In this document: piece by piece, positions 1 to 10,568 of the stretch
Position numbering within the stretch: the stretch's first letter is position 1
How the letters are laid out: the number at the start of each line of letters is the position of its first letter
From: Pasteurellaceae bacterium
GTDB taxonomy: Bacteria > Pseudomonadota > Gammaproteobacteria > Enterobacterales > Pasteurellaceae
Length of the DNA: 64,000 nt
Direction of reading: 5' to 3'
Assembly: GCA_030527795.1 (NCBI GenBank)
Contig: JAUNAB010000005.1
Location: forward strand, 53,470 to 117,469
Program-made: the position numbers and the translations under genes
The notes under the pieces: generated by a model
Databases searched by the model: none
What the model was told of the DNA's origin: nothing
What the model saw: only the letters and a program-made list of their open reading frames with translations

Positions 1-28
1 TTTTATTGGAATTTAGAAGGAAATATTT

Positions 29-1381
29 ATGGCTAATTTATCTGTTGCGAAATTTGGCGGTACCAGTGTCGCCAACCACACAGCAATGACAGCTTGTGCG
101 AACATTGTACTTGCCGATCCCAATACTCGCGTAGTAGTGCTCTCCGCTTCTGCGGGCATTACCAACTTATTAGTTGAATTAGCAAACGGCTGTGATGCCC
201 CGAAACGAGCTAAATTGCTCGGCGAAGTTCGCCAAATTCAAGAAAACATCTTAAATGAATTGCAAGACGATAGCCACGTTCGCCCCGACATTGAACTATT
301 ACTAAACAACATTGAATCCCTAGCAGAAGCTGCCAGTTTAGCCACGTCCAATGCACTTACTGATGAATTAATTAGCCACGGCGAAATGATGTCATCTAAA
401 ATTTTCATTCAAATATTACGTGAACTCAATACGCAAGCGACTTGGCTTGATATCCGAACTATCGTCGCCACTAATGATAATTTTGGTAAAGCGGTACCAA
501 ATGATGAACAAACCCAGAAAAATAGCGACAATATTCTCAAACCGCTTATTAACCGCGGTGAATTAGTAATTACACAAGGGTTTATTGGCCGCGATCCAAA
601 AGGACGTACCACCACCTTGGGTCGGGGCGGTTCCGATTATTCCGCCGCCCTACTCGCTGAAATATTACACGCCAAAGATGTATTAATTTGGACTGACGTT
701 GCAGGGATTTACAGCACCGATCCCCGTGTTGTACCTGCAGCACAACGTATTGACACAATGAGCTTTGCTGAAGCCGCTGAAATGGCAACTTTTGGTGCCA
801 AAGTCTTACACCCAGCTACCTTACTGCCTGCTGTGCGTAGCAATATCCCCGTGTATGTAGGTTCAAGTAAAGCCCCACAAGAAGGCGGCACTTGGGTAAC
901 ACGCGATCCCCAACCGCGTCCAACATTCCGAGCTATCGCACTACGCCGCGACCAAACCTTATTAACGCTTTCAAGCTTAAGTATGCTACACGCACAAGGC
1001 TTTTTAGCGAAAATTTTTGGTATTCTCGCTAAACATAAAATCTCTGTTGATACCATTACCACTTCAGAAGTGAGCATCGCTCTTACCTTAGATAAAACGG
1101 GATCAGCATCATCAGGTGCAGAACTTTTATCCAATGATTTACTCAGCGAACTCAGCGAAGTTTGCTCGGTAAAAGTGGATACAGGGTTATCACTCGTAGC
1201 ATTAATCGGCAATGATCTTCATCTTAGCAGTGGCGTAGCAAAACACATTTTCAGTGCTTTAGAGCATTACAGCGTGCGTATGATTAGCTACGGTGCAAGC
1301 ACAAATAATATTTGTATGCTCGTACCAAGCACACAATCAGATGATGTCGTGCGTGCACTTCACGCCGAATTATTTGAATAA
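29..1381 (+). CDS. lysC: Aspartokinase III (lysine-sensitive type)
   Basis: Catalyses ATP-dependent phosphorylation of L-aspartate, the first step towards lysine, threonine and methionine (cytoplasm). The 450-residue protein starts with the amino-acid-kinase signature KFGGTSV (Lys8). The kinase domain fills roughly residues 1-290 and includes TLGRGGSDYSAALLAE near residue 195. Two ACT regulatory segments follow (about 305-450). Length and the single long chain without a homoserine dehydrogenase domain fit LysC, not ThrA or MetL. An AGAAGG ribosome-binding site lies 8 nt before the ATG. Any upstream leader, such as a lysine riboswitch, would lie outside the window, so regulation at that level cannot be judged. 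Confidence 0.93.
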   Translation: MANLSVAKFGGTSVANHTAMTACANIVLADPNTRVVVLSASAGITNLLVELANGCDAPKRAKLLGEVRQIQENILNELQDDSHVRPDIELLLNNIESLAEAASLATSNALTDELISHGEMMSSKIFIQILRELNTQATWLDIRTIVATNDNFGKAVPNDEQTQKNSDNILKPLINRGELVITQGFIGRDPKGRTTTLGRGGSDYSAALLAEILHAKDVLIWTDVAGIYSTDPRVVPAAQRIDTMSFAEAAEMATFGAKVLHPATLLPAVRSNIPVYVGSSKAPQEGGTWVTRDPQPRPTFRAIALRRDQTLLTLSSLSMLHAQGFLAKIFGILAKHKISVDTITTSEVSIALTLDKTGSASSGAELLSNDLLSELSEVCSVKVDTGLSLVALIGNDLHLSSGVAKHIFSALEHYSVRMISYGASTNNICMLVPSTQSDDVVRALHAELFE

Positions 1382-1398
1382 TCAGTTTTTTCTTTTAT

Positions 1399-1454
1399 AC
1401 CGCGGTCAAAATATTAGATTATTTTCAAAAAATAATAAAATTTTTGACCGCGGT
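1399..1454. repeat. Inverted pair of USS-like repeats behind lysC
   Basis: Two ACCGCGGT cores (1399-1406 and 1447-1454) point their A-rich tails at each other (ACCGCGGTCAAAAT ... ATTTTTGACCGCGGT). The stem has an A+T-rich loop of about 30 nt. It lies just after the lysC stop and could end lysC transcription, although the loop is long for a good intrinsic terminator. Confidence 0.7.
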
Positions 1455-1511
1455 ATTCGCCTATTTCGGTAACTATCAAGCCATTCCCTTCGCTCGCTTT
1501 CCAAGTTTTTA

Positions 1512-1539
1512 TTGCTTTTTTGCCATTTATCGCTAGAAT
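1512..1539 (+). promoter_or_regulatory. Candidate rpsO promoter
   Basis: TTGCTT (1512-1517), a 16-nt spacer and TAGAAT (1534-1539) form a sigma70-like promoter about 75 nt before the rpsO start. This is inferred from hexamers only. Confidence 0.4.
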
Positions 1540-1614
1540 AAGCCACTCTTGTCATCGCTGAATTAGAGATCGGCGAATGATGTATCATCAACCCTTAACT
1601 AAAAAGGAAAAAAT

Positions 1615-1884
1615 ATGTCTCTAAGCGTAGAACAAAAAGCAAAAATCGTTGCTGAATTCGGTCGTGATGCAAAAGATACTGGTTCATCAGAAGTTCAAAT
1701 TGCATTATTAACTGCACAAATCAACCACTTACAAACTCACTTTGCTGAGCATAAAAAAGACCACCATGGTCGCCGTGGTTTATTACGTATGGTTTCACGC
1801 CGCCGTAAACTTTTGGACTACTTAAAACGTACCAATCTAGCACTTTACTCTGAAACTATCGCACGTTTAGGTTTACGTCGCTAA
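1615..1884 (+). CDS. rpsO: 30S ribosomal protein S15
   Basis: Small-subunit protein that binds 16S rRNA early in assembly of the central domain. The 89 residues match the family length exactly and carry the conserved stretches [20 protein letters not shown] (about 24-43) and [20 protein letters not shown] (about 52-71). The ATG follows an AAAAAGGAAAA Shine-Dalgarno region. In E. coli S15 represses its own translation through a pseudoknot leader. The 75-nt leader here could do the same, but no pseudoknot was modelled. A strong hairpin terminator follows directly, and pnp, the usual E. coli neighbour, is absent. Confidence 0.97.
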   Translation: MSLSVEQKAKIVAEFGRDAKDTGSSEVQIALLTAQINHLQTHFAEHKKDHHGRRGLLRMVSRRRKLLDYLKRTNLALYSETIARLGLRR

Positions 1885-1896
1885 TTAACGGTTTAC

Positions 1897-1922
1897 AAAA
1901 GCTCTCACTTGAGAGCTTTTTT
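1897..1922 (+). terminator. rpsO intrinsic terminator
   Basis: A 10-bp stem, AAAAGCTCTC / GAGAGCTTTT, with a 4-nt loop (ACTT) runs into a T-rich tract 12 nt after the rpsO stop. Confidence 0.85.
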
Positions 1923-2020
1923 CTTGCCCTTAACCCATCATACCGTGGTCAAAATTTTAACTATTTTTTGATTAATATTGTTTTAAAAACAATCAATTGA
2001 ATCATTTTTTATTTTTATTC

Positions 2021-2049
2021 TTGACATAAAAACACAAAATCCGTATTAT
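2021..2049 (+). promoter_or_regulatory. tRNA-Ser promoter
   Basis: A perfect -35 TTGACA (2021-2026), a 17-nt spacer and TATTAT (2044-2049) lie 18 nt before the mature tRNA 5' end. Confidence 0.75.
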
Positions 2050-2067
2050 CCACTCCACTTAAATCAC

Positions 2068-2157
2068 GGAGGAATGGTCGAGTGGTTGAAGGCACCGGTC
2101 TTGAAAACCGGCGAGGGTTTACGCCCTCCGTGAGTTCGAATCTCACTTCCTCCGCCA
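2068..2157 (+). tRNA. tRNA-Ser (anticodon TGA)
   Basis: The 90-nt gene includes an encoded 3' CCA. The acceptor arm GGAGGAA pairs with TTCCTCC (2147-2153), followed by discriminator G and CCA. The anticodon loop is CTTGAAA with TGA at 2102-2104, which reads UCA and related serine codons. A long variable arm (GCGAGGGTTTACGCCCTCC) is typical of a class II serine tRNA. The T loop is GTTCGAATC. Confidence 0.96.
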
Positions 2158-2336
2158 CTTCAAATTATTTATCAATAGACCATCCTAACGTTATCTTAAA
2201 CAATTATTATTTCAAGTGATTAAAATTATTCGCTTAATTAAATTTAACTGGATAATTCTCTCAAAATTCTCTATAATTCACCGAAATTTTACGCCGAATG
2301 GCGTTTTGTTCTTTAATACTGTCAAGTGGAAAAACT

Positions 2337-3137
2337 ATGAATCCAATGCTTAATATTGCAATCCGTGCAGCGCGTAAAGCGGGTAATGTGATTGCCAAAG
2401 GCTATGAGCACCGAGATAGCGTGCAAGCCACCGTAAAAAGTACGAATGATTATGTCACCAATATTGATAAAGCAGCAGAAGCGAGCATCATTGAAGTGAT
2501 TAAAACCTCTTATCCTGAACACGCAATTATCACCGAAGAAAGTGGTGCATTAGCGGGTAAAGAAAACGATATTCAATGGATTATTGATCCCCTTGATGGT
2601 ACCAATAACTTTGTCAAAGGTTTTCCACAATTTTGCGTTTCTATTGCCATTCGTGTTAAAGGTCGCACCGAAGTAGGCGTAGTTTACGATCCTATCCGTA
2701 ACGAACTTTTTACCGCGGTGCGTGGCGAAGGTGCTAAACTCAACGATATGCGTTTACGCGTGGATAATAAGCAAGAATTACAAGGTGCGATTATCGCCAC
2801 AGGCTTCCCATTTAAACAAACCCACTCAATGCATTTACAATTTGCGATTATGCAAAGCCTTATTGAACAGTGTGCAGATTTCCGCCGTGCAGGTGCTGCT
2901 GCACTGGATTTATGCTATGTTGCAGCAGGTCGCGTAGATGGTTATTTTGAAATTGGTCTAAAACCTTGGGATTGTGCTGCTGGCGAATTAATCGTGCGTG
3001 AAGCTGGTGGATTAGTCACTGATTTCAATGCTGGGCATAACTATTTAGCAAGTGGGAATATCGTTGCAGCCCCTGCTCGCGTCTTAAAAGAAATGCTTGC
3101 ACGGATTCAATCTTATTCCAATGGGCAAGCTAACTAA
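2337..3137 (+). CDS. suhB: Inositol-1-monophosphatase family protein SuhB
   Basis: Mg2+-dependent inositol monophosphatase fold. In E. coli SuhB also joins the rRNA antitermination complex. The 266-residue protein begins MNPMLNIAIRAARKAGN, closely matching E. coli SuhB, so this ATG is preferred over an in-frame start 39 nt upstream. The metal/phosphate motif WIIDPLDGTNNFVKGFPQF (about 82-100) and the late motif PWDCAAGELIVREAGG (about 213-228) are intact. It stands alone between the tRNA and the convergent ubiG. An internal ACCGCGGT (2712-2719) encodes part of FTAVRGEG. Confidence 0.95.
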   Translation: MNPMLNIAIRAARKAGNVIAKGYEHRDSVQATVKSTNDYVTNIDKAAEASIIEVIKTSYPEHAIITEESGALAGKENDIQWIIDPLDGTNNFVKGFPQFCVSIAIRVKGRTEVGVVYDPIRNELFTAVRGEGAKLNDMRLRVDNKQELQGAIIATGFPFKQTHSMHLQFAIMQSLIEQCADFRRAGAAALDLCYVAAGRVDGYFEIGLKPWDCAAGELIVREAGGLVTDFNAGHNYLASGNIVAAPARVLKEMLARIQSYSNGQAN

Positions 3138-3160
3138 AATATCAATAAGTAGATTTTAAT

Positions 3161-3208
3161 AAAAACCGCGGTCTAAATTTCCTTTGAATTTTAGACCGCG
3201 GTTTTTTA
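3161..3208. terminator. Bidirectional terminator made of an inverted USS-like pair (suhB/ubiG)
   Basis: AAAAACCGCGGTCTAAATTT and its inverse AATTTTAGACCGCGGTTTTT form a near-perfect stem of about 18 bp ending in T-tracts on both strands. It lies between the convergent genes suhB and ubiG. Confidence 0.8.
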
Positions 3209-3919
3209 GTCTGAAATCTTAAAGGTCGCAATATAATTTGCACTCACGTCTTGGTTAAACCAAAAATGTGCATTGAATGGGTTGTAATGGTAACCTTTTA
3301 TATCAACACATTGCAGCTTACTCTGCTCTGCCCAACTAATTAATTCCGCGGGTTTAATAAATTTATCGTAATCGTGCGTTCCTTTCGGTAATAATTTGAG
3401 AAGGTATTCCGCCCCAATCACAACCAATGCCCAAGCTTTAAAAGTGCGATTAATTGTAGAAAAAATCAACGTGCCATTCGGTGCTAATAACTGACGACAG
3501 CTTTCAATAATAGAATGGGGTTCTGGAACGTGTTCTAACATTTCCATACAAGTAATCACATCAAATTTAGGTAAATTCTGCTCCGCCCGTTGCTGTACAA
3601 ATTGTTCAATCGTGATTTGTTGATAATCAATGTCCAAATTATTTTGTTTAGCGTGCTGACGAGCAACGGTTAACGGCGCACTTGACATATCAATTCCCGT
3701 CACGTTCGCTCCTTGCTTAGCCATTGCTTCAGCAAGAATACCGCCACCGCATCCTACATCTAACACATTTTTCGCAAATAATCCCTGCGATTTATCTAAA
3801 ATATATTGCAAGCGTAACGGATTAAATTGATGAATAGGTTTGAAATCCCCATTGGGATCCCACCAAGTTGCTGCCATTTTCTCAAATTTATCCAATTCTT
3901 GCTGATCAATATTTTGCAT
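3206..3919 (-). CDS. ubiG: Ubiquinone biosynthesis O-methyltransferase UbiG
   Basis: SAM-dependent methyltransferase that performs both O-methylations of ubiquinone synthesis. The SAM-binding motif [20 protein letters not shown] lies near residue 48. [12 protein letters not shown] (about 117-128) and the [16 protein letters not shown] block are typical UbiG. I chose the internal ATG at 3919 ([12 protein letters not shown], 237 aa) because it aligns with the usual UbiG N-terminus. The longer frame starts with TTG at 3976. The gene is divergent from gyrA, with about 137 nt between starts. Confidence 0.92.
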   Translation of the reverse strand: MQNIDQQELDKFEKMAATWWDPNGDFKPIHQFNPLRLQYILDKSQGLFAKNVLDVGCGGGILAEAMAKQGANVTGIDMSSAPLTVARQHAKQNNLDIDYQQITIEQFVQQRAEQNLPKFDVITCMEMLEHVPEPHSIIESCRQLLAPNGTLIFSTINRTFKAWALVVIGAEYLLKLLPKGTHDYDKFIKPAELISWAEQSKLQCVDIKGYHYNPFNAHFWFNQDVSANYIATFKISD

Positions 3920-4012
3920 TATCTGTCCGTTAATTATCGTATCAAATGAACCATCATTATTGCCTAAATTCAACAAAATTTCACTATAAAATTAGTTAAA
4001 TAGGGGATATTA

Positions 4013-4021
4013 TGCTATAAT
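4013..4021 (+). promoter_or_regulatory. Extended -10 promoter for gyrA
   Basis: TGCTATAAT (4013-4021) is a perfect extended -10 element 36 nt before the gyrA ATG. No clear -35 hexamer is visible. Confidence 0.55.
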
Positions 4022-4056
4022 TTCAGGCAATTTTTCAGAAAGATTTAGGATAACAA

Positions 4057-6699
4057 ATGAGCGAGTTAGTTCAAGATATTACCCCTGTGAGTATTGAAGA
4101 AGAATTGAAGTCTTCTTATCTCGATTACGCTATGTCGGTCATCGTCGGGCGAGCCTTGCCTGATGTACGAGACGGATTAAAACCTGTGCATCGCCGCGTA
4201 TTATTTTCAATGGATCAAAGTGGTAATACCCATAATAAAGCCTATGTAAAATCTGCACGTGTCGTCGGTGATGTGATCGGTAAATATCACCCACACGGAG
4301 ATAGCGCCGTCTATGATACGATAGTGCGTATGGCACAACCTTTCTCATTACGTTATATGCTCGTTGACGGGCAAGGTAACTTTGGTTCAATAGATGGTGA
4401 TGCGCCTGCGGCAATGCGTTATACCGAAGTGCGTATGCAAAAAATTACGCAAGAATTATTGACCGATTTAGATAAAGAAACCGTGGATTTCTCGCCAAAC
4501 TACGATGGCAAAGAAATGATCCCCGATGTATTGCCAACCAAAATTCCCGCATTATTAGTCAATGGTTCATCTGGTATTGCGGTAGGTATGGCAACCAACA
4601 TTCCTCCGCATAATTTAAACGAAGTATTAGACGGCTGTTTAGCCTATATAGATAATGAAGATATTAGCATTGATGAGCTAATGCAATTTATTCCGGGTCC
4701 TGATTTTCCAACCGCTGCGTTGATTAATGGGCGTAAAGGCATTGAAGATGCTTATAAAACGGGGCGTGGGAAAGTCTATGTGCGTGCACGAGCTAGCGTT
4801 GAAACTAACGATAAAGGGCGTGAACACATCATTATCACAGAACTACCTTATCAAGTAAACCGAGCGAAATTAGTTGAAAAAATTGCCGAACTTATTCGTG
4901 AAAAACGCATTGAAGGCATCAGTGGTATTTTAGATCTTTCAGATGAAAACACCCATATTGATATTGAAATCAAACGCGATGCGGTAGGGGAAGTGGTATT
5001 AAACAACCTTTATGCACTAACCCAAATGCAAGTGACGTTCGGGATCAATATGGTCGCCTTAGACCACGGTCAGCCGAAATTATTTAATTTAAAACAAATT
5101 ATTGAAGCCTTTATTAAGCATCGCCGTGAAGTTGTCACACGCCGAACCGTATTTGAATTGCGTAAAGCACGCGAACGTACGCACATTTTAGAAGGGTTAG
5201 CGATTGCATTAGCAAATATTGATCCTGTTATTGAATTAATTCGTGCATCAAAAACCGCGGAAGAAGCACGCGCAGGATTATTGGCTCGCTCGTGGCAACT
5301 TGGCAATGTTGCTGCAATGCTTGATGCCGCAGGAGCAGATATTTCACGCCCTGAAGATTTAGATGCGGAATTAGGCGTTCACAACGGTGAATATCGTCTT
5401 TCTGATGCCCAAGCACGCGCAATTTTAGAATTACGTTTACATCGTTTAACAGGCTTAGAGCATGAAAAAATCGTTGATGAATACAAAGCCTTATTAGTTG
5501 AAATTGGCGAATTATTGCACATTCTAAACAGCAGCGAACGTTTAAAAGAAGTTTTGCGTGAAGAACTTGAGCGTGTGAAAAATGAATTTGGCGATGCTCG
5601 TAGAACGGAAATTACCAGTGCATCAGGCGATATTAATTTAGAAGATTTAATTGCACCTGAAGATGTTGTGGTCACCCTTTCTCACGAAGGCTATGTGAAA
5701 TATCAACCACTTAATGATTATGAAGCACAACGCCGTGGCGGTAAAGGTAAATCCGCAACAAAAATGAAAGAAGAAGATTTCATTGAAAAATTACTGGTTG
5801 CAAATACGCACGACACGATTTTATGTTTCTCTAGCCGTGGTCGCTTATATTGGTTAAAAGTTTATCAATTGCCACAAGCAAGCCGTGGTGCGCGTGGTCG
5901 TCCAATTGTAAATATTTTACCATTGGAAGAAAATGAACGTATCACCGCTATTTTGCCTGTTGCTGCCTATGAAGAAAATAAATTTGTTGTGATGGCAACC
6001 GCGGGCGGTATCGTGAAAAAAACGGCGTTAACGGAATTTAGTCGCCCACGTTCAACAGGTCTTATCGCTCTTAACTTGCGTGATGAAGATGAATTAATCG
6101 GTGTTGATATTACCGATGGTGAAAATGAAATAATGCTCTTCTCCGCCCAAGGTCGTGTCGTTCGTTTCCAAGAGAGTGCCGTTCGTGCAATGGGGCGGAC
6201 TGCAACAGGGGTGCGTGGTATAAAATTAGCATTAAGTAATGATCTAAATGACGATGAAACCGCGGACAATAATGAGGATGTTTCTGACGATCAACAAGAA
6301 GAAACTTTAGATTTGAATATTGATAAAGTGGTTTCTCTCGTTATTCCAAAAAATAACGGTGAAATTCTGACCGCGACACAAAACGGTTACGGTAAACGAA
6401 CTAGCTTAGCGGAATACCCAACGAAATCGCGTAATACAAAAGGGGTGATCTCAATTAAAGTTAGCGAACGAAACGGAAAAGTAGTTGCGGCGACTCAAGT
6501 TGAAGAAAACGATCAAATTATGTTGATTACTGATGCAGGAACGCTCGTGCGTACTCGTGTCAGCGAAGTCAGCGTTGTAGGGCGTAACACTCAAGGGGTG
6601 CGTTTAATTCGCACAACGGATAACGAACAGTTAGTCAGTTTAGAACGTATCTGTGATGTTGATGAAGAAACCGATGAAATAGAACAAAACGCAGAATAG
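4057..6699 (+). CDS. gyrA: DNA gyrase subunit A
   Basis: Breakage-reunion subunit of the type II topoisomerase that introduces negative supercoils. The 880 residues have catalytic Tyr122 in [10 protein letters not shown]. The quinolone-resistance region reads [15 protein letters not shown] with Ser83 and Asp87, the wild-type, susceptible-looking residues. The C-terminal beta-pinwheel carries the GyrA box QRRGGKG (near residue 560) and further degenerate repeats. The tail is acidic. A TTTAGGATAACAA leader supplies the ribosome-binding site. A hairpin terminator follows. Monocistronic. Confidence 0.98.
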   Translation: MSELVQDITPVSIEEELKSSYLDYAMSVIVGRALPDVRDGLKPVHRRVLFSMDQSGNTHNKAYVKSARVVGDVIGKYHPHGDSAVYDTIVRMAQPFSLRYMLVDGQGNFGSIDGDAPAAMRYTEVRMQKITQELLTDLDKETVDFSPNYDGKEMIPDVLPTKIPALLVNGSSGIAVGMATNIPPHNLNEVLDGCLAYIDNEDISIDELMQFIPGPDFPTAALINGRKGIEDAYKTGRGKVYVRARASVETNDKGREHIIITELPYQVNRAKLVEKIAELIREKRIEGISGILDLSDENTHIDIEIKRDAVGEVVLNNLYALTQMQVTFGINMVALDHGQPKLFNLKQIIEAFIKHRREVVTRRTVFELRKARERTHILEGLAIALANIDPVIELIRASKTAEEARAGLLARSWQLGNVAAMLDAAGADISRPEDLDAELGVHNGEYRLSDAQARAILELRLHRLTGLEHEKIVDEYKALLVEIGELLHILNSSERLKEVLREELERVKNEFGDARRTEITSASGDINLEDLIAPEDVVVTLSHEGYVKYQPLNDYEAQRRGGKGKSATKMKEEDFIEKLLVANTHDTILCFSSRGRLYWLKVYQLPQASRGARGRPIVNILPLEENERITAILPVAAYEENKFVVMATAGGIVKKTALTEFSRPRSTGLIALNLRDEDELIGVDITDGENEIMLFSAQGRVVRFQESAVRAMGRTATGVRGIKLALSNDLNDDETADNNEDVSDDQQEETLDLNIDKVVSLVIPKNNGEILTATQNGYGKRTSLAEYPTKSRNTKGVISIKVSERNGKVVAATQVEENDQIMLITDAGTLVRTRVSEVSVVGRNTQGVRLIRTTDNEQLVSLERICDVDEETDEIEQNAE

Positions 6700-6715
6700 C
6701 GTTAATCTCATTCTA

Positions 6716-6742
6716 AAAAGGCACGATTAGCGTGCCTTTTTT
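6716..6742 (+). terminator. gyrA intrinsic terminator
   Basis: GGCACG / CGTGCC stem with a 5-nt loop, flanked by AAAA and TTTTTT, 20 nt after the gyrA stop. Confidence 0.85.
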
Positions 6743-6755
6743 ATTCGCAATAAAT

Positions 6756-6771
6756 GATGATCTAAATCACA
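6756..6771 (+). promoter_or_regulatory. Candidate CRP/FNR-type operator upstream of fumC
   Basis: GATGA-N6-TCACA (6756-6771) matches the CRP consensus at 8 of 10 positions. The overlapping TGAT-N4-ATCA (6758-6769) matches the FNR core. It sits about 40 nt upstream of an extended -10 (TGCTAGAAT, 6809-6817). The sequence cannot tell which regulator, if either, binds. Confidence 0.4.
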
Positions 6772-6852
6772 TTCCTATGAATTCTTTGTTTTCAGATCAA
6801 TGGGTAAATGCTAGAATTTTCTTAGATTTTATTTATAGTTAAGGTGATGATT

Positions 6853-8250
6853 ATGACTCAATTCCGTATTGAAAAAGACACAATGGGCGAAGTGCAGGTT
6901 CCTGCTGATAAATATTGGGCAGCACAAACTGAACGTTCTCGCAATAACTTTAAAATTGGTCCCGCTGCCTCAATGCCAAAAGAAATTATTGAAGCTTTTG
7001 GTTATTTAAAAAAAGCCGCGGCATTTGCCAATACTGATTTAGGTGTATTGCCATTAGAAAAGCGTGATTTAATTGCGCAAGCTTGTGATGAAATTTTAGC
7101 GAACAAATTAGATGACCAATTCCCGTTAGTGATTTGGCAAACAGGTTCGGGTACACAATCTAATATGAATTTAAACGAAGTGATTGCAAACCGAGCTCAC
7201 GTATTACAAGGGGGGAAATTAGGTGAGAAATCGGTTATTCACCCCAATGATGATGTAAATAAATCACAATCATCAAATGATACCTACCCGACCGCAATGC
7301 ATATTGCCGCCTATAAAAAAGTGGTGGAAGTCACCATTCCAGCTGTTAAACGTTTACAAAAAACATTAGAAAAAAAATCCGCGGAATTTAAAGATGTGGT
7401 TAAAATTGGACGTACGCATTTAATGGACGCTACGCCATTAACATTAGGTCAAGAATTTTCAGCCTATGCTGCGCAACTTAACTTTGGTTTACAGGCATTA
7501 AAACATACCCTTCCCCATTTAGCACAACTTGCACTTGGCGGCACCGCAGTGGGTACGGGGTTAAATACACCAAAAGGCTATGATGTAAAAGTTGCAGAAT
7601 ATATCGCACAATTTACAGGTTTGCCATTTGTTACCGCGGAAAATAAATTTGAAGCTTTAGCCACTCACGATGCTGTTGTTGAAACGCACGGCGCACTTAA
7701 ACAACTCGCTGTTTCTTTATTTAAAATTGCCAATGATATCCGTTTGCTTGCTTCTGGACCACGTTCAGGCATTGGCGAAATTCTCATCCCTGAAAATGAA
7801 CCAGGCTCATCCATTATGCCGGGAAAAGTTAATCCGACTCAGTGCGAAGCCTTAACGATGGTTTGTGCTCAGGTGCTAGGAAATGACACCACGATTTCAT
7901 TTGCAGGCACGCAGGGGCATTTCCAATTAAACGTATTCAAACCTGTTATGGCAGCTAACTTCTTACAATCAGCACAGCTTCTTGCAGATGCTTGTTTGTC
8001 ATTTGATGAACATTGTGCAAGCGGCATTGAGCCGAATTATCCACGTATAAAACAACAACTTGATAATTCATTGATGTTAGTAACCGCATTAAACACCCAT
8101 ATTGGCTATGAAAATGCAGCTAAAATTGCCAAAACCGCACATAAAAATGGCACAACATTGCGTGAAGAAGCTATTAATTTAGGCTTAGTCACGGCAGAAC
8201 AATTTGATCAATGGGTTCGCCCTGAAGATATGGTTGGGAGCCTAAAATAA
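6853..8250 (+). CDS. fumC: Class II fumarate hydratase
   Basis: Oxygen-stable fumarase, interconverting fumarate and malate in the TCA cycle. The 465-residue protein starts [20 protein letters not shown]. The ATG at 6853 has AAGG 8 nt upstream, so two earlier Met codons are not used. The family signature [11 protein letters not shown] lies at about residues 318-328. The substrate-site stretch [18 protein letters not shown] is intact (near residue 98). Aspartase (AspA) shares the fold, but the length and the N-terminus fit FumC. A terminator follows. Confidence 0.95.
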   Translation: MTQFRIEKDTMGEVQVPADKYWAAQTERSRNNFKIGPAASMPKEIIEAFGYLKKAAAFANTDLGVLPLEKRDLIAQACDEILANKLDDQFPLVIWQTGSGTQSNMNLNEVIANRAHVLQGGKLGEKSVIHPNDDVNKSQSSNDTYPTAMHIAAYKKVVEVTIPAVKRLQKTLEKKSAEFKDVVKIGRTHLMDATPLTLGQEFSAYAAQLNFGLQALKHTLPHLAQLALGGTAVGTGLNTPKGYDVKVAEYIAQFTGLPFVTAENKFEALATHDAVVETHGALKQLAVSLFKIANDIRLLASGPRSGIGEILIPENEPGSSIMPGKVNPTQCEALTMVCAQVLGNDTTISFAGTQGHFQLNVFKPVMAANFLQSAQLLADACLSFDEHCASGIEPNYPRIKQQLDNSLMLVTALNTHIGYENAAKIAKTAHKNGTTLREEAINLGLVTAEQFDQWVRPEDMVGSLK

Positions 8251-8265
8251 GGCTTTGATATAAAT

Positions 8266-8304
8266 CAAAACGGCGTGCAACAATAAGTTTACACGCCGTT
8301 TTTT
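8266..8304 (+). terminator. fumC intrinsic terminator
   Basis: AAAACGGCGTG / CACGCCGTTTT stem around an A+T-rich loop, ending in a T-run, about 20 nt after the stop. Confidence 0.8.
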
Positions 8305-8367
8305 ATTGCCAAACCCTGCTCAATATCCTACTATAACACTCAACTATTTAACAATAAGGATAAAATG

Positions 8368-9228
8368 ATGACAACAGAATTAATTTGTTATAAACGCATG
8401 CCTGTTTGGACCAAAGACAGTTTGCCAAAAATGTTCCAAGAAATGCACAATACAAAAGTCGGCACTTGGGGAAAAATCACTATTCTGAAAGGAAAACTCA
8501 AATTTTATGCCCTAGATGAAAAGGGGCAAATCATTAGTGAACACATTTTTAGTGCAAATGAAGACACGCCTTTCGTTGAGCCTCAACAGTGGCACAAGGT
8601 AGAAGCATTAAGTGATGATTTAGAATGCTATCTTGAATTCTATTGTCAAAAAGCAGATTATTTCAGTAAAAAATATAATATGACCGCCACCCATTCTGAA
8701 GTCAAAAAAGCGATTGAGATCATCAAACCTTGTAAAGTCTTAGATTTAGGTTGCGGACAAGGGCGTAATTCATTGTTTTTAAGTTTACTCGGCTATGACG
8801 TCACTGCGTGGGATCACAACCCAACCAGTCTTGAATTTCTAAAAAGCACGGCGGAAAAAGAGCAACTTGCGATGAATATCGCACAATATGATATAAATCA
8901 AGCGGCTATTCAACAGCAATATGACTTTATTTTATCTACCGTTGTATTTATGTTTTTAGATCCTGCCGCGATTCCTGCAATCATTGACAATATGCAGCAA
9001 CATACCCAATCTAGCGGTTATAATTTAATTGTTGCCGCAATGGACACGGCTGATACCCCTTGCCCAATTCCGTTCTCATTTACCTTCAAAGAAGGCGAAT
9101 TGAAAACCTATTATCAAGATTGGGAATTGATTAAATACCAAGAAGAACTGGGTGAATTACATAAAACGGATGCGCAAGGAAATCGAATCAAACTCAAATT
9201 TGTCACAATGCTCGCACGCAAAAAATAG
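8368..9228 (+). CDS. tehB: Tellurite resistance methyltransferase TehB, with fused N-terminal domain
   Basis: SAM-dependent methyltransferase linked to tellurite tolerance and, in H. influenzae, to oxidative-stress resistance. It is about 286 aa. Residues 1 to about 95 form the cupin-like domain seen in Haemophilus TehB (CYKRMPVWTKDSLPKMFQ). Residues about 100-286 form the methyltransferase with VLDLGCGQGRNSLFLSLLGY. E. coli TehB lacks the first domain, so this architecture is Pasteurellaceae-like. Two tandem ATGs exist. AAGGA at 8356-8360 is spaced better for the second (8368). No tehA is adjacent. Confidence 0.93.
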   Translation: MTTELICYKRMPVWTKDSLPKMFQEMHNTKVGTWGKITILKGKLKFYALDEKGQIISEHIFSANEDTPFVEPQQWHKVEALSDDLECYLEFYCQKADYFSKKYNMTATHSEVKKAIEIIKPCKVLDLGCGQGRNSLFLSLLGYDVTAWDHNPTSLEFLKSTAEKEQLAMNIAQYDINQAAIQQQYDFILSTVVFMFLDPAAIPAIIDNMQQHTQSSGYNLIVAAMDTADTPCPIPFSFTFKEGELKTYYQDWELIKYQEELGELHKTDAQGNRIKLKFVTMLARKK

Positions 9229-9232
9229 CAGA

Positions 9233-9275
9233 AAACCGCGGCCCAAAAAACGAACGAATTTTTGACCGCGGTTTT
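9233..9275. repeat. Inverted USS-like pair between tehB and sstT
   Basis: AAAACCGCGGCCCAAAAAA (one core mismatch) faces AATTTTTGACCGCGGTTTTT (core 9265-9272). Together they form a hairpin between convergent genes. Confidence 0.7.
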
Positions 9276-9282
9276 TAATATA

Positions 9283-9308
9283 AAAATGCGACTCTCAGGT
9301 CGCATTTT
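9283..9308. terminator. Bidirectional terminator, tehB/sstT
   Basis: A perfect 10-bp stem, AAAATGCGAC / GTCGCATTTT, with loop TCTCAG. The A/T ends serve both strands. It lies 14 nt past the sstT stop codon. Confidence 0.8.
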
Positions 9309-9322
9309 AAAATATTCAAAAA

Positions 9323-10546
9323 CTATGCTTTGCCATTACGGCGATCTTCTGCCATACAAACCGCGGCGGTAAAGAGAACGTCCGTTGATGAGTTTAACGC
9401 AGTTTCAGTAGAATCCTGCAATACCCCGATAATGAAACCGACCCCAATAACTTGTGCAGCAACATCATTTGAAATACCAAACAAGCTACAAGCGAGCGGA
9501 ATTAAAAGTAACGAACCGCCCGCAACGCCTGAAGCACCACAAGCACAAATACTTGCCACAACACTTAACAACACAGCACTTGGTAAGGAAACATCAATAC
9601 CTAACGTATAAACCGCGGCTAACGTGAGGACAGTAATGGTAATTGCCGCACCCGCCATATTAATATTTGCACCTAACGGAATCGCAACGGAATAAGTTTC
9701 TTCATCTAAACCTAGACGTTTGGATAATTCCATATTTACGGGAATATTTGCCGCTGAACTACGCGTTAAGAACGCAGTCAATCCACTTTCACGGATACAC
9801 ATCCAAACTAATGGGTAAGGATTACGGCGGATTTTCCAATAAACTAAAATTGGATTAACCACAAATGCCACAAAGAACATTGAACCGATTAAGACAATCA
9901 ACAACTGTGCGTAACCGAGTAACGCACTTAATCCTTTATCTGATAAGGTAGAAGCCACTAAACCAAACACGCCAAGTGGTGCAAAAACAATAATGAAATG
10001 TACGATTTTAGAAATGGCTTCAGCAAAATCATTCACCACATTTTTTGTTGAATCTGATGCGTGACGTAACGTTAAACCTAAACCAATCGCCCAGGCTAAG
10101 ATACCAATAAAGTTTGCATTGAATAAGGCATTAAATGGGTTGTCAATCACATTAAAGACTAATGCAGAAAGCACTTCACCAATGCCACCCGGTGGGGTTA
10201 ATGAACTGTCGCCCGTTGCTAACGCCAATTTAGTTGGGAAAGCAAAGCTGGCAACGACCGCGGTCAAGGCAGCTAAAAATGTACCGATAAGATACATAAT
10301 AACGATTTCTTTCATATTACTTTTTGAGCCGACTTTTTTATTTGCTAACGCCGCAATAACTAAGACGAAAACTAAAATAGGGGCAACCGAACGTAAAGAA
10401 CGGACAAAAAGCTGACCAAAGAAACCCACATCTGCGGCTAAACTTGGGCTAATTAAGGCAACAATGATGCCTAATAGTAAGCCAATAAAAATACGCTTAA
10501 TGAGATTTCCGTGAAATAGAAATGAGAAAAGTCGTGATGCATTCAT
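9323..10546 (-). CDS. sstT: Serine/threonine:Na+ symporter SstT
   Basis: Inner-membrane carrier of the dicarboxylate/amino acid:cation symporter family, importing serine and threonine with Na+. It is 407 aa and highly hydrophobic. It has the family stretch [17 protein letters not shown] ([19 protein letters not shown], about 270-288) and the glycine-rich [20 protein letters not shown] near residue 340. I chose the ATG at 10546 ([15 protein letters not shown]) because it aligns with E. coli SstT. The upstream in-frame start is a GTG inside a hairpin. The gene is divergent from the SOS-box gene at 10784. Confidence 0.93.
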   Translation of the reverse strand: MNASRLFSFLFHGNLIKRIFIGLLLGIIVALISPSLAADVGFFGQLFVRSLRSVAPILVFVLVIAALANKKVGSKSNMKEIVIMYLIGTFLAALTAVVASFAFPTKLALATGDSSLTPPGGIGEVLSALVFNVIDNPFNALFNANFIGILAWAIGLGLTLRHASDSTKNVVNDFAEAISKIVHFIIVFAPLGVFGLVASTLSDKGLSALLGYAQLLIVLIGSMFFVAFVVNPILVYWKIRRNPYPLVWMCIRESGLTAFLTRSSAANIPVNMELSKRLGLDEETYSVAIPLGANINMAGAAITITVLTLAAVYTLGIDVSLPSAVLLSVVASICACGASGVAGGSLLLIPLACSLFGISNDVAAQVIGVGFIIGVLQDSTETALNSSTDVLFTAAVCMAEDRRNGKA

Positions 10547-10568
10547 AATTTTTTCTTTTTTTAAAAAT

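Noticed and set aside
709..1212. 167-aa open frame on the reverse strand of lysC, and similar long frames opposite aceE, aceF, sstT and gyrA
   Set aside because: Each lies fully inside a well-conserved gene in another frame, with low-complexity composition and no ribosome-binding site.
3920..3976. Longer ubiG start (TTG at 3976)
   Set aside because: The extra 19 residues are not UbiG-like, and the ATG at 3919 matches the family N-terminus.
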